Origin: Cylicocyclus nassatus
Taxonomy: Eukaryota; Nematoda; Chromadorea; Rhabditida; Strongylidae
Direction: 5' to 3'
Assembly (NCBI GenBank): GCA_958299035.1
Contig: CATQJL010000223.1
Coordinates: forward strand, 10,343,753-10,407,752
Length of the DNA: 64,000 bases
How positions within the stretch are numbered: the stretch's first letter is position 1; the number at the start of each line of letters is the position of its first letter. A program made the position numbers and the translations under genes. Of this stretch, positions 23,761 to 35,469 are shown piece by piece. Under the pieces are notes generated by a model. The model was given only the letters and a program-made list of their open reading frames with translations. It made no database searches and was not told where the DNA came from.

Positions 23761-24349
23761 CAGTAAACCACTGCCACAATAGACTTTGATTTCAATGTTG
23801 ACTTTTGATTTGCTTCAATTCTGGGAAGCCGCGCTCTCAGAACTATGTAAAGGGTTCATGTGCTCTTTATAAGCGTCTTTGTCATATGCACTTATTGCTT
23901 GAAAACTTACTACAATTGATGTTCATGCAAAAACAGCAGATGGTGTTCGTAAGTGTAGAAATCTATCAACTTTTGAGCATATATTCATCAAAGCTCACCA
24001 CTACCTTTTATCCCATACGTCGTGACTTCTGTATCAGGCAAAATACTATGTTTGCCAAGGCTTTCAAACAAATCTTTACCGCCATTCGACTGATAATGTT
24101 TAGACTTGCTTGATCTAGCCTTCTGACATGACTTCTCTCATTTACTTTCTTTGTGAAAAATAAAACTTGGCAGAATGTAAGTGCTCGTGGATTGACGCAG
24201 CACGTACACGTGCTCGCAACATCTCGTTCGCTGCAATCACTGAGATGACTTGCTGAGGGAAAGAAAGAAGCAAAGCTACGATTACGTTGCTTCATCCAAA
24301 TACACCACATGCACTTGTGTTATCCAATGCATCTTGCTTCCCTCTCTCT

Positions 24350-24910
24350 GAAAATGAAACTCACCAAGTAATGCCGCGCATCACAAATGAATTACTACGA
24401 ACTACACATTTCGAATGTCCTAGCATAAGAAATCGGTGATGTTGGGCGAAAAAATTTTTGCAGCTAAAGATTAAACACGTTTTTGAAATAGTTTCTGTTT
24501 TGCTAATAATGCAACGATTGCCACGATGACAACGACGATTCCGTACTGCATTTCTGGGCAAAAATCTCCTCTTTTCCTTCAGTAGAACATTCGAAAATCG
24601 AGAATTTACTCAAAATCCACATTTTGGCGCCGCCTCCGCGTGGGAATGAATTTTTTTGAGAATTTTTGCATTGAAACGCTCAGCTTACAGATGTGCATGT
24701 GGCATAAATCCAAAATTCGCAAGAGATTGTAATACAGGCCCACTTACGCGGGCCAAAAGCCATGTGGATCCGCTTGGCGGGCAATTTTTGAAGGATCCAT
24801 TCATCGGATCCGCTCATGCTTTCGTGCATTGGGCTTTTGAGCTGGTAGCATGCTCCATGCAAAATTTGGGCTCAAAAGGTTGGCTGGAACCTGCTCCACG
24901 AATTTCGTAA
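24350..24910. repeat. Diverged direct repeat, unit B
   Basis: Second copy of the unit described at 23220-23760. It lies in the same orientation about 1.1 kb downstream. A third, weaker match is near 44150-44230. Confidence 0.5.
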
Positions 24911-24922
24911 CAGACACACTCT

Positions 24923-24943
24923 CACACACACACACACACACAA
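24923..24943. repeat. (CA)n microsatellite
   Basis: An uninterrupted run of about ten CA dinucleotides. Confidence 0.9.
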
Positions 24944-25286
24944 AAACACGTAAACACCCTTAGCCCGTTATTATAAGTTATGATAGTTCTTCCTTGACAG
25001 TCCTAAACCATACTATGCGGCGGAATGACTCAATGTCCACCAACACCTTTTTGAAGGATATGGAAAAAGTATTTTGTGATGTCTCGTTGCTAACGATAAG
25101 TTTTGGCAAGAAATTGTTTCTTGCATGATGAAAGCCGAAAATCAAGGGAGTTTGACGATTCCATCCCGATATCTATTTTCATCCCCAACTCGCCTTGATA
25201 AATTCTACACCTGGGGCGGTATGCATCAATCCCCCGTTTTGAAAGCGGGCGATCATTTTCAACAGAAAATGTCTGGACGCTAACTA

Positions 25287-26000
25287 AGGGCCGCATGCAC
25301 TAACATCCCCGCGGGGAGGGGATCGCAGCTTAAAAGAAATCTTTATATTTCGAAACTCCAGATTCCCGGATTTTACGTTGTGTACCTATGCGTAAGTATT
25401 CCTACTGCCCTTCACTATGAACATGTTGAACAGGAGCGAGAAGCTGTACGAACCGCATTTTCCAGCTTTTGTATGGTCCTTGGTGATCCCCGGCGCTTTT
25501 CTTTGAAGTCATTTTTCTTTCTCCGAAGTTAACGAAAAACCTCCAAAGTTATGCAGACTATCTAACCCGACAGTGCTAAGCGTGTTGCTGATAAGAACAA
25601 ATGATGTTTTGAAGTCATGAAATTTTCGATGATCCACAGGTCGAAATTTGAGGTTTACCGAAAAATTCGACTTTTTAAAAACTCATTTATTCTCATCAGC
25701 AACATGCTTACCACTGTTGTGTTAGATGTTCAGTACAACTTTGGAGGGTTTTCGTTAACTTCGGAGAGAGAAAAATAACTTTGAAGAAAAGCGCCGGGGA
25801 TCATCAGGGATCATACAAAAGCTGGAAAATGCGGTTCGTACAGCTTCTCGCTCCTGTTCAACATGTTCATAGTGAAGGGCAGTAGGAATACTTACGGATA
25901 GGTACACAACGTAAAATCCAGGTATCCGGAGTTTCGAAATATAAAGCTTTCTTTTAAGCTGCGATCCCCTCCCCGCGGGGATGTTAGTGCATGCGGCCCT
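25287..26000. mobile_element. Foldback element with arms of about 270 bp
   Basis: The left end AGGGCCGCATGCACTAACAT is inverted at the right end, ATGTTAGTGCATGCGGCCCT. The arms (about 25287-25560 and 25730-26000) stay closely matched inward, for example GGAGCGAGAAGCTGTACGAA versus TTCGTACAGCTTCTCGCTCC. A centre of about 170 bp separates them. Bases just left of it (25209-25275) are a partial copy of the CCTGGGACGGTATGCAT family. Confidence 0.85.
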
Positions 26001-26141
26001 AAGTAGCGCTTCACAAACATCCCTCCACCTTGTTCTGCAACTCATGAAAATTGCCAGGGTCACGCGAGGGGACGCCACCTACTGAGGAGAGTCAGATAGG
26101 AAAGGGGTTATAATCGAGGTCATATATGATATTAGCGATAA

Positions 26142-26292
26142 CCTGGGACGGTATGCATCTCCCGTTTTGAAAGCTCATTTTCAATAGAAAATGATCGCCC
26201 GGCCGGGATGGGCGCCAGACCCGTAATGTATGATTTCTATTGAAAATGATCGCCCGTTTTCAAAACGGAAGATTGATGCATACCGCCCCTGG
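26142..26292. repeat. Hairpin MITE CCTGGGACGGTATGCAT
   Basis: The left end CCTGGGACGGTATGCATC is inverted at the right end, GATGCATACCGCCCCTGG. The inner arms share TTTTCAATAGAAAATGATCGCC and its complement. Confidence 0.8.
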
Positions 26293-26601
26293 ACTTCCGT
26301 AGAATACCTATCATAGATTTCAAACACAAGCACACTTCTCACAAGCGTGGTTAGCAAGATAGTATGTACGTGTTACTTCATCTTGAAGGATCCATTAGGA
26401 ACAAATGCAACTCTTTGGAAATGTCTGGCGTTCTCAAATCTCCTTGTTTCTTAGCAAAAAGGTTCTTTTCCTTTTCTTAATCGCCTCAATCTCATCGACA
26501 CCAACGGAGTTTCAGGTGTGAACACTAAAAACTTGTTCGGTATCTTGGCTACTTCATCTCATCTCTTCATCTAGTCGAAATTTCGCTGGATATATTAACA
26601 A

Positions 26602-27668
26602 CTAGCTGGCTTACCCGGCTCCGCCGTATCCGGACCAAACTTGGCACACATACACTTCGGGCCCCGGCGGGTGTCACAGTCCACTTTTCGTTATCGATCG
26701 ATGTCGATTTTACCGATTTTTATCCATTTTTTTGCAGAGTTCACCTACAGGGCTAGGAGTTGGCACAGGGGGGAAGTGAGCATGGGGATTCCGAATACAA
26801 TATTAGTTTTCAGAATTATCGATTACTTTTATTGATTTTATCGATTTTTTGTAAATTTTGACATGCGAGGCTGGGATTTTGCACAGGGGTGTAATCGAGC
26901 ATGCTGATTACGAACACAATATTAGTTTTCAGGATTGTCCATTACTTTTATCGATTTTATCGATTTTTTTGTAAAGTTTGACCTGCGGGGCTGGGAGTTT
27001 GCACAGGGGGGTAATCGAGCATGCTGATTACGAACACAATATTAGTTTTCAAGATCGTCCATTACTTTTATCGAATTTATCGATTTTTTGAAAATTTGAG
27101 CTAGGGGGCTGGAATTTGGCACAGGGGTGTAATCGAGCATGCTGATCACCCCCCTTGGGGATGATCAGCATGCTCGATTACCCCCCTGTGCCAACTCCCA
27201 GCCCCCTAGCTCAAACTTTGCAAAAAAATCGATAAAATCGATAAAAGTAATCGATAATCCTGAAAACCAATATTGTATTCGGAATCCCCATGCTCGATTA
27301 CCCCCCTGTGCCAACTCCCAGCCCCGTAGCTCAAACTTTGCAAAAAATCGATAAAATCGATAAAAGTAATCGATAATCCTGAAAACCAATATTGTATTCG
27401 GAGTCCCCATGCTCGATTACCCCCCTGTGCCAACTCCCAGCCCCGTAGGTGAACTCAGCAAAAAAATCGATAAAAATCGATAAAATCGATATCGATCGAT
27501 GACGAAAAGTAGCCTATGACACCCGCCGGGGCCCGTAGTGTATGTGTGCCAAGTTTGGTCCGGATCGGTTCAGAAATGGAATTTTCTATTCGGAACATAC
27601 GTACATACATACATACAGACATACATACAGACAGACATACAAACAGACATTCAGCTTTATATATAAGA
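26602..27668 (-). mobile_element. Helitron-like non-autonomous element 2
   Basis: Same family as 21647-22709. On the minus strand it starts TCTTATATATAAAGCTGAAT directly after A and ends GCCAGCTAG directly before T. The middle contains 120-bp units and an inversion point near 27145-27175. It is close in length and order to element 1, so these are probably recent copies of one source. Confidence 0.7.
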
Positions 27669-28198
27669 TAGTGGATTGGAGACTGAATCAAAAGAGTAGC
27701 AATGGAACAAAGTATTTATCCAATAGCTATGCACCGAAACTACATTAAACAAAGCTTCCCAAAGAAAAGAAAGAGGTTCTTTTGTGAGCAAAACCATCGT
27801 TCCTAGCTCTTTCGAAAAATTCGAGATGCACAGTATCGAGTAGAAGCAGGAGCAACATCGATTACTTGTCCATACTAGCGGCCCAATAGCTAGCAGGTGT
27901 GAGAAATGTTGTATTGAGTCACTAGCCTCGTATAACCCCTTTTTCAATGCCGTAAAAGCTAATAAACTTCATCTAGTAATGTTTTGATTGAAAAGTTCTG
28001 CTGGGAAAGCATGGTGCGCATGGTAGTTCTAATGACGAAAGTACGACTGCTTGCAGAAGAACGTTTGGAGTCAAGAAAAATGTCGCGTTTAGTAAAGCTC
28101 ATTCTCCAAAACTGAAATGCACACCTTACAGCTCGCGCTTTTTCTCTAGACTCTCTCGTATAGCATCATTCACGTAGCTCTCTTTTCTGTGGCTTCTC
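27669..28198. other. Spacer
   Basis: No gene or repeat was recognised. An AATAAA at 27961 on the plus strand has no supported upstream gene. Confidence 0.4.
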
Positions 28199-28483
28199 TC
28201 AGCTGATATATTGTACGTTCTTTTCGGTGTAAAATTTTCTCAAAGCGTTAGCAGCTTTTTCCGTCAAAGCATCAGAGGAGGGTGAGGACGATTCGTGTCC
28301 GTTCTGCTTTCCACACAGGACCACTGCCGCGCGCGGAACACCCTGCGGCGGCTTTTGCCTAAGCAGAGCAGGCGGAAGAAAGATTTGCGGCGTGCTGACG
28401 TGTTCAGACAAGTCAAAATTAAGATAGCGCTGATGACCGCCCATGCGAAAAGACTGTCTTCCACAAAAGCTTAATTTCCTCAT
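28199..28483 (-). CDS. Candidate protein gene or exon, 94 aa, unknown function
   Basis: A minus-strand frame runs from ATG 28483-28481 to TGA 28201-28199. The product starts MRKLSFCGRQSFRMGGHQRY and ends KFYTEKNVQYIS. It is polar and basic without repeats. The middle has a proline-rich stretch (PPALLRQKPPQGVP) and a serine cluster. I see no signal peptide or membrane segment and do not recognise the family. A possible splice acceptor (TTTTAAG) lies about 10 bases upstream of the ATG on the minus strand and could serve spliced-leader addition or an upstream intron. The sequence has coding-like third-position variety, but no second exon was found, so it may be only part of a gene. Confidence 0.42.
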   Translation of the reverse strand: MRKLSFCGRQSFRMGGHQRYLNFDLSEHVSTPQIFLPPALLRQKPPQGVPRAAVVLCGKQNGHESSSPSSDALTEKAANALRKFYTEKNVQYIS

Positions 28484-28728
28484 CACTCTAGCCTTAAAAT
28501 ATCAGTTCTCCTTTCCCAATTTCCTAGACAAAATGCACTAAATTTTACCCTCTAAAACTCCACAGTGAAGTTGTCCACTCTTTCTTCGTTATTCAAAGAA
28601 CTGTCCCGTCTGCAAAACCCCCTTTTTTCAAAAGCTTACTGAAGAAAGTCACAGTATCCTCCTCCCCCTTCAATGTACTTCTAATCAGTATGCTCACAGC
28701 GTCCCCCTCATCTTTCGTGCCAAAACCG

Positions 28729-28980
28729 CAGGGCCCGGCGTACGTTGGTTCGAAGAATTCTGGAAGACTGAGCCCGCCGCAGAATGCAGAAGGAATATGG
28801 TATTCGTGATTAGCACCTCAGAAAACCCCCTAGACCAAATTTCAGCCAAAACAGAACTGACTCTTCTACTTATACCCACCGTTGCCCCACCAAGTGGCGT
28901 TTTTGTGAAAAAAGAAAAGAATGCAATATTTGTGATCCCCATCGACCAAATCTCAGCCAAACTCACGGCTTTGAAATTTT
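28729..28980. repeat. Orphan hAT-like left end plus CTGATTACG-type units
   Basis: CAGGGCCCGGCGTACGTTGG at 28729 closely resembles the terminal repeat of the hAT-like element at 46658. No matching right end was found. The next 200 bases carry units of the 7549-8588 foldback family (ACCAAATTTCAGCCAAAA). Confidence 0.45.
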
Positions 28981-29026
28981 GGGCCGCGGACACAAGGATA
29001 GCACCGTTCGAACTTCCCCGCAAGTA

Positions 29027-29429
29027 CTCAGATAATCGCCGGGAAAGGCGATCCGCAAACTCGCGTTTTCTTGCAGGCGGTCAGCAGAATTTTGGGGCGT
29101 GGCCAAACCTTCAGCGGGCGGCACCTCCTTTACTGTCGAATGTTTGAGGTACTCTTAGCGGAAAGTACCTGAGGGCTGTGCAATTCTCCACAAAGGACCG
29201 CGCGGCCCTCAATAATTTTGCATATTCGCGGAAAGTTCGCGAGATTGCCGTCAATGCGCCGCAACTAAACTGTGGGAAAACCGCGATAGTTTTCCGAGCA
29301 TTCATCTGAAAAGTGGTCAACATTCCTCCAAATTTCTGCAAGCAGGCCGCAAGAAATCAGCGAACTATTTTTCCGGTGCCCGCTTGCTCAAAATTCGCAT
29401 TCCCGCCTGCCCCCCGCGATTATCTGAGT
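29027..29429. repeat. MITE with TIR ACTCAGATAATCGC
   Basis: The left end ACTCAGATAATCGCCGGG is inverted at the right end, CCCCGCGATTATCTGAGT. The interior has the further mirrored pair TTTTCTTGCAGGCGG and GCCGCAAGAAA. Confidence 0.65.
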
Positions 29430-29731
29430 GGTTATCAGAACCACGAAAGATATCGTTCAAGAAGCAGCAGCGCTTTTAACCAATACGTTAACTTTGAGAG
29501 CTCATAACTTACGAACCAGTGAAGATGGGTCGGAGAGAATGGTACCAATAAAAAGAAGACAACAAGCTCTTAAGCGAAAATGCTTTTACATTTTTATATT
29601 TCGTTCATTTTGGGAGCGAAATATATCCTTAAAGTGGAGGTACCTTTGAATTTTGAGACACAGATTCTTTTTATATATAATAGGATCTGTGGAGAAATCA
29701 GCTGTTTTTTGGAGCCAGCGTTAGTGGCAAA

Positions 29732-29815
29732 AAGGAATTCCTGAGTGGGGAATCGAACCCGAGTCTGGCAGCTGAGAGTCTCACCCCTTAGCCACTAGAC
29801 CATGGAGACTACATT
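29732..29815 (-). ncRNA. tRNA-like (tRNA-derived) sequence with pol III boxes
   Basis: On the minus strand GGTCTAGTGGCTAAGG resembles a tRNA A box and D arm, and GGGTTCGATTCC is a perfect B box. A T5 run follows within about 15 bases, as in pol III termination. The arrangement is like tRNA-Glu, with a possible CTC in the anticodon position. However, neither the acceptor stem nor the anticodon stem pairs properly. A degenerate tRNA or the head of a tRNA-derived SINE is more likely than a working tRNA. Confidence 0.5.
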
Positions 29816-30254
29816 GCATCTGCAGTTTATGCGCGTCAGTCGCCTTTTTTTTCATCAAACACAAGAGGGAATGGGGTACGGTATTCGGGCTCACGCAACG
29901 AATTTAAGGCCGGTGCAAAAAGTGCTAATCAATACGTTGCTATTTTTCTGTTATAGAATGATCTATGTGAAGACTTTTGATACGACGGCATGTCTCTGGC
30001 AATATGAGTGTCGAAAAGCGTCTTTGACGTTAGAACATTCTAACTCGGCTATAGGAGCAATGCAATCGTACATCTCGTGAAGGAATCCTCTATAAAAGCA
30101 AGCTTTTCTCAATAAAAGCAGAGTTCAAGCATCACACGCATGACTTGTTAGTAGCGCCAACAACTGAAACACGAGCGAGCAATGAGTGCAGCAGTGAGGG
30201 CGCGCGCGGACCGCCCGCGCAGCCGGTTGAATAGATTTAGACGGCGCCCTCTAT
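29816..30254. other. Spacer
   Basis: No gene is supported. A GC-rich patch (30195-30245) precedes the next transposon. AATAAA motifs occur near 30111 without an obvious gene. Confidence 0.4.
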
Positions 30255-32525
30255 GGGATCGGCCATACTATTCCTGCTATTCCTACGGTTCCTGCGATTC
30301 CTGTGATTCCCGCACAATTTATACGCCGCTTAAATGAGCGCGTGTTGCGTGTTACGTGTTGTTTTACACAACACGCGCTCATTTAAGCCTCAGATACTTT
30401 TTCCGGCTGGTGACCGAGCGACGACCGGCTGAGGCAACACCTCAATTCCGGGCGAGCCGGCCGCCGGCCGCCCGCCAGCCGGTGTTGGCACGAAAGTGGT
30501 GCGGATGCCAGCCGGCTTCACCCAGCGCAGCGGATAATGGGGCACGTCTCGCCAGGGTTAGCTTTGTTGACTATATTATTATTCTAATCATGCAGTGTTA
30601 TACAAAAATCTTTTAGAATATTTTATTCCATATTTACAAAACAGGAGAACAGAGAAGAAAACACGAATGATATTCAACATATACAACATACAACATGTGT
30701 CATTACAATATATATGAACATATAACATTTTCCAAAACTGTTCCCACGGAAACTTTAACGTGGCTGTCTTTCGATCATTTCAACAGTCAGCTTCGGATAA
30801 GCGTCTTATTTGTAGAGTCAACGCGTTGAAACGATCGAATGGCAGCCACATTGATGGTTAAATGGGAACAATTCTGTGATGCACGACACAGTGAGCAAAT
30901 CCGCATGTAGATTCGAGCTTAGAAACAGAAGCTAGAAGAAACAACTGCGCTCCCGGGATTCGTGACAAGTATCTCACAGAAATGTAAGAAGTCAGCCGCG
31001 TGTACCTGCAAATAAAGATCACAAGGATCTTACGAAGATGAAAAGGCAACGCACAATTGGAGTTATGTGATTCTTCCGCGATAGAGATCCGTATGCGCAT
31101 CACATATAAACCATATATTCATTAAGTTCCAATTCTAAAGAGGAAGATTAATCTTTGCACAAGAAACAAATTATGCTCACCGTTGCAGTATGCATGGACA
31201 GCACCGATGAGCAAACTATTCATTTCCATATGTGTCCACTTATTTTCCAGACAACCATCAATAAATAAGCAACCATCAAGTTGTTAGAGCACTTATTATT
31301 TGGACAAAATGAGCAGACAAATAAGCAGATAATCCAAGCGCAACCATAACAGAATCTCCATCATTAGTAATCTCAAGCATTTCAACTAACGCACTCCAAT
31401 CTGAAAAGGATATGTTTCGTTCGAGGTTCGAGGATATGCTGGTCGATAAAAAAAATGTCAAACATGTAACTACCTATGAGGGTCCACCTTTTGTGAAGAT
31501 GAAGCAGATTAACACGTTGACGACGAGCCATTTTTTTTGCGGTCTGTCCCTGTGGACGAGACGTTTCCATGCATCCCTACGCGTGGCCCATGTATGTATG
31601 CATGCATCCATGCACCAAGTACAAAATGTGCAAGCCCCGCCCCCTCTGGCAAGCTCCGCCCACTCGACCAGAAATGTCGGAAATTGTCCAAATTTCAAGA
31701 ATTTATGCGATTTCCGCCACTTTTGAAAAGTGGGCGGAGCTTGCCTGACGGTGGGCGGGGCCTGGCTAGAAGTTGCTTGAAGTCTTTGCGTTCATCTATA
31801 GCCTCATCCATGCTTTTTGTGGACAAAAAGGATCCTTGTGAGAGGCATAAAAGTGGGCGGAGTTTGCCAAAAAAGGCGGGGTTAATACATGAAGTACATC
31901 TGAGCCTATGTTGATTATATGAACAAAAACTGAGAGGATTGGAGAGATAGTACTGAATTTGAGGCCGCCGCGCACCATTGCGTGGCACTGTCGTCAACGT
32001 GTTAAATGACCAAATAACAAAGGAAAAGCACATAGAAACACCAGTAAACATTTTTGAGTGCAAACATTATGACAGCTTAGTGACGACATGGAAGCTTTCC
32101 TAGTCTGCTGAAACTGAAAACAAAGATGAGCAATGAAACATGACATTACACGAGCAGTTATGTATAGAAAGACACAGTACCACAAAAATAATCACGGAAA
32201 AACAAGACTCAAAAGGTCTTGTAAGGCGCGTAGTGTTGATGAAATCGCATGCTCACTATTGAATCTGACGGTATTCATGATTTTGTGCGCCTTCGCGCGC
32301 TTTTGCGGACGCTGCCGGAAGCCAGCCGGTGGTAGTTTCTAGCCCGCTTCCCGGCCGGTTTTAGGCTCAGCCCCAAAACATGGCGCGGCCCTCGGCCGGA
32401 AGGCCTTCGTCGCCCGGTCACCAGCCGGAAAAAGTGTCTGAGAGCCGTCTAAACTGTGCGGGACTCACAGGAATCGCAGGAATCGCAGGAGTCGTAGGAA
32501 TAGCAGGAATAGTATGGCCGATCCC
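30255..32525. mobile_element. 2.3-kb element with long TIRs (GGGATCGGCCATACTATTCC)
   Basis: The left arm starts GGGATCGGCCATACTATTCC and the right arm ends GGAATAGTATGGCCGATCCC. Similarity continues inward for about 140-180 bp through TTTTTCCGGCTGGTGACCG and its inverted partner. The left arm alone contains an extra hairpin (about 30318-30388, CGCTTAAATGAGCGCG and its complement). The interior (30550-32290) has no transposase-like frame and contains a nested MITE. Just past the right end a second inverted GGGATCGG begins. A hairpin made of these arms alone is at 43734-43916. Confidence 0.7.
31509..32005. repeat. MITE with TIR TTAACACGTTGACGAC, copy 2
   Basis: It begins TTAACACGTTGACGACGAGC and ends TGTCGTCAACGTGTTAA. 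The interior carries several GTGGGCGGAGC / GCTCCGCCCAC phrases. It is about twice the length of copy 1 at 19419-19668 and is nested in the 30255-32525 element. Confidence 0.75.
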
Positions 32526-32673
32526 TATAGGGATCGGCATATATGTAGCCGAAAGGCGGTGTCCGCAGTGATCATTTGCAACAAATGCGCACCCTTGCGC
32601 GCGCAGGGAGGTGCTTTTCTGCAAGAAGTCCGTGAGGGAACCACCCACATTCGGTGACATGTAGTCCTCCACC
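32526..32673. repeat. Short GGTAGAGGACTATATGTCGCC-family hairpin
   Basis: GGCATATATGTAGCCGAA on the left pairs with TTCGGTGACATGTAGTCC on the right. It abuts the long-TIR element. Confidence 0.5.
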
Positions 32674-32881
32674 CGTTTAAAAGAGGATGTTAACGATATT
32701 TTTGCGTTCTTTAGGGCTACATTCTCGGGCCAGATGGGTTTAGCTCAGGTGTGTGAAGAATCCTTCAGCTGACGGCTCGATGCTTCCATTTCCCAGAAAA
32801 TCACGGAAAAGCGACTGTTACGGCGAGCGGCGGGACCCGAGCAGCGACTTTGTCTCAACACATTTCATTCTTGCGCAATAT

Positions 32882-32942
32882 CATTTTTGCCTCCGATAAA
32901 CTACGGCAAAACCTCTGTTTTGCACTTTCTCAACACAAGCGG
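32882..32942. repeat. 61-bp exact direct repeat, copy 1
   Basis: It starts CATTTTTGCCTCCGATAAAC and ends CAACACAAGCGG. The same run is found at 33799-33859 in the same orientation, without a difference that I can see. Confidence 0.85.
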
Positions 32943-33687
32943 CGGCGTGAAGGTTCATTCGTCAGCTTTACGTAAATGGTGGGACTCATCCCGACATAAG
33001 CCATGGTACTGATACATATGCCACTGCATAACCAACAAACATAGATCTTCAGTAACAAGTCAAAACATTCTGATAACCTATGAACATCTCGAACAATCAT
33101 TTGCCTTCAGTAACCAGGATTACCGGAAAACTGGGAATCGCTAACATATCAATGCGTTCGGTGGTGACAAGTATGCGTGATAGACTACACGTATGGTCGG
33201 AGTACATAAAAAGCTTCATCTATGAGTGCATATGCAAAGCCGCCAATTGCCCATCTCGCAGATGCATCAACTTGTTGGAAGCGGGTCGTCGTGGGATCCT
33301 GTGTCTTGTCTGTATATCGCATTGCCACGCGATGCCAATCCATAGTCGGATCTGTTATCTAAAACCTAAAATATTCGGCCCTTCGAGGGACTACACTCTT
33401 AGTAAACGACAGAGTGAATATTCCTCAACCCTCGGGATGAAAGCGGTACAAGTCCGTAAAATGAATACCATAACGCGTGCACGCGTTTCTCGGGATTATC
33501 ACGAGTCCTCTGGCTGTATCACTTCTCTTCTGGAAAGCGGCTCAGCGCGACTTGCCCATTTCTTCTCGACAGCGCTGCTATCCAATCGTCATCGACGCTA
33601 TTTTTGACATTCCAGCAAGGATCTCCAAGTCCTAATGCGGCTTCTGCCCGTGACGTCAGCAGTCCCAACTCCGGGAGGGTGGGAGGG
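32943..33687 (+). other. Stretch between direct repeats, with a 175-codon ORF
   Basis: An ATG at 33080 opens a 175-codon frame ending at 33607. The predicted protein is basic and Ser/Arg/Cys-rich without a recognisable domain. I cannot tell it from a chance ORF. No splice structure is apparent. Confidence 0.25.
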
Positions 33688-33801
33688 TCCTTAGCTGACG
33701 AAAGACCGGAATGGTCAAAACAGTGCCAAGCACGCGCCTCACGGAAACCCCGCCCCGCGTGCTTGGCACAACAGCCGTGTTGCGAAATTGCAAAACTCCA
33801 T
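33688..33801. repeat. 114-bp dispersed repeat, copy 1
   Basis: It begins TCCTTAGCTGACGAAAGACC and ends AATTGCAAAACTCCAT, with an internal hairpin of GTGCCAAGCACGCG and CGCGTGCTTGGCAC. The same sequence is at 39970-40083, ending about 50 bases before the start codon of helicase copy 2. Confidence 0.85.
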
Positions 33802-33859
33802 TTTTGCCTCCGATAAACTACGGCAAAACCTCTGTTTTGCACTTTCTCAACACAAGCGG
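33799..33859. repeat. 61-bp exact direct repeat, copy 2
   Basis: Same run as at 32882-32942. It overlaps the end of the 114-bp repeat by about three bases. Confidence 0.85.
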
Positions 33860-35469
33860 AACCTGTAGAGCCCGAAGGCAGATAGGACTGGATGGTAATG
33901 GCAGCGCGGTTGATCTCGTCAAGCGAAACTGCTGAAACGATTAGAATTCCTGCAATCTCACTGACTACCCGGCCGAACCGACCTGAAAAAAGGTTTTTTT
34001 GTACAGAAACGAGATGACACGTTCATGCTGAGAATGGGTGACCATACTTGGATTCGAGGCAGCTCTCTGTGCGTGAACCTCCAATCTGGAGTTGCATATT
34101 CCAACCAAGAAACTAGCTTCAACTAGCATCTACTGTGACACATAAGAGTTGAACGTCTCCGTCAAATCAATGGTGCGGCTTAGTTAGCGGTCACGTAAGT
34201 AGCTTGTAAAACTTAATAGATGAAGAAAGTTTATGTGACGCTGGCTTCCCTTTGGGGAAAACAGACGCCTAGATCAACAATTCTCCCATTTGTGTGAACC
34301 TGACGGCTACTCATTCGCAACCTCTTCGCTCCAGATAGACGACGCTCTCGTCTGCCCGATAACCCACTGTTCACATAAAGGTCGATACAGATTCAGCCTT
34401 TGCTATGTCAGGTAGGCACTTACTAAAGTGCATGACAGGCTACGCCTCGTCCTCGCTTCTCTTCGAGGAGCTGCTAAAAGGCGGTGATACAGCGAGCACA
34501 TGGCTGCAGCCTCCGACCGCTTTGATTCGTATGGGTTTGAAGTAGCGAGGTACTGCTTGCTGTATCAAGCTGGCACATGACAATCTAGGCCAGCCCACAT
34601 TTTTTCCTGTCGAGGATAGAAACAAGCTGAGCCTCTAGTTGCAACTCAATCTGCGTCAACTCTTACCTGAGTAAGTAAACAGCCAGACCAAAATTGATTA
34701 GCCTGCGTTTGGAGCTATTAGTGAACCGAAATCGTGACTAGACTCGAAGGTGGCCAACTTTGCGGACGCAAAGCTTGACTCGTTTTGATTCCAGATCCCA
34801 GCTTAACTGGCCAACACCACGTCTAACAGATCGCCTTACATCACATGAAGACTGCTCGATGCAAACTGTGGATCAGAAAGCTGGCGAAAGCTGTTTTGAT
34901 TTTGCGCTTGGTCCTTATGACTTCACGTGGAAAGCCTAATTTCTGCGACTAGGCCTAGGAACATCTTTTAAAAAGCCGAATATCGTACGCCTTCCTCCAG
35001 CGTTGGATATATCTCTTTATTTACATTTATTGCCCAATTAACAGCTTCCGCAGCAAGAGCAGGGAATAATAAGTCTCAGGAAGCAGCATCACCGCCACGG
35101 TTACGTGCTAAACAGTCGTGGAGACAGTTTCTACATCTTGAAATACCTATGCTTGGGAAGACTACATCAGCTCCGTTCTATCGCTTATAGATGCTGAGTA
35201 GGATCCAGCCTTGACCCTTGGATCGCACACCTATGTACAACAGCTTCGGGAAGCTAACACTATACTCTTTCTTCCACTAACATGACTAGCTCGAACCTTT
35301 ACACGTGTAACACGGTTTTCCTCCACTTGACGAAGCATGGGATTATTGAAGCCCCTATCGTACTCGTTACAGCATCTCCCTTGTAGAACTCACTCCCGTC
35401 AACGAAGTGATACCTAAGACCTTATCTGCGAGACCTTGCTTTTCCCGATAATAGTTATATGTGAGACTG
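33860..35469. other. Unexplained spacer
   Basis: No convincing exon, repeat family or RNA gene was recognised. Base composition is more even (near 45-50% G+C) than in the 0-5 kb spacer. The minisatellite downstream may extend in degenerate form into the right part. Confidence 0.35.

Noticed and set aside
33080..33607. 175-codon ORF
   Set aside because: No domain, signal or splice partner was found. The composition looks like translated spacer. It is kept only as a note in the region entry.
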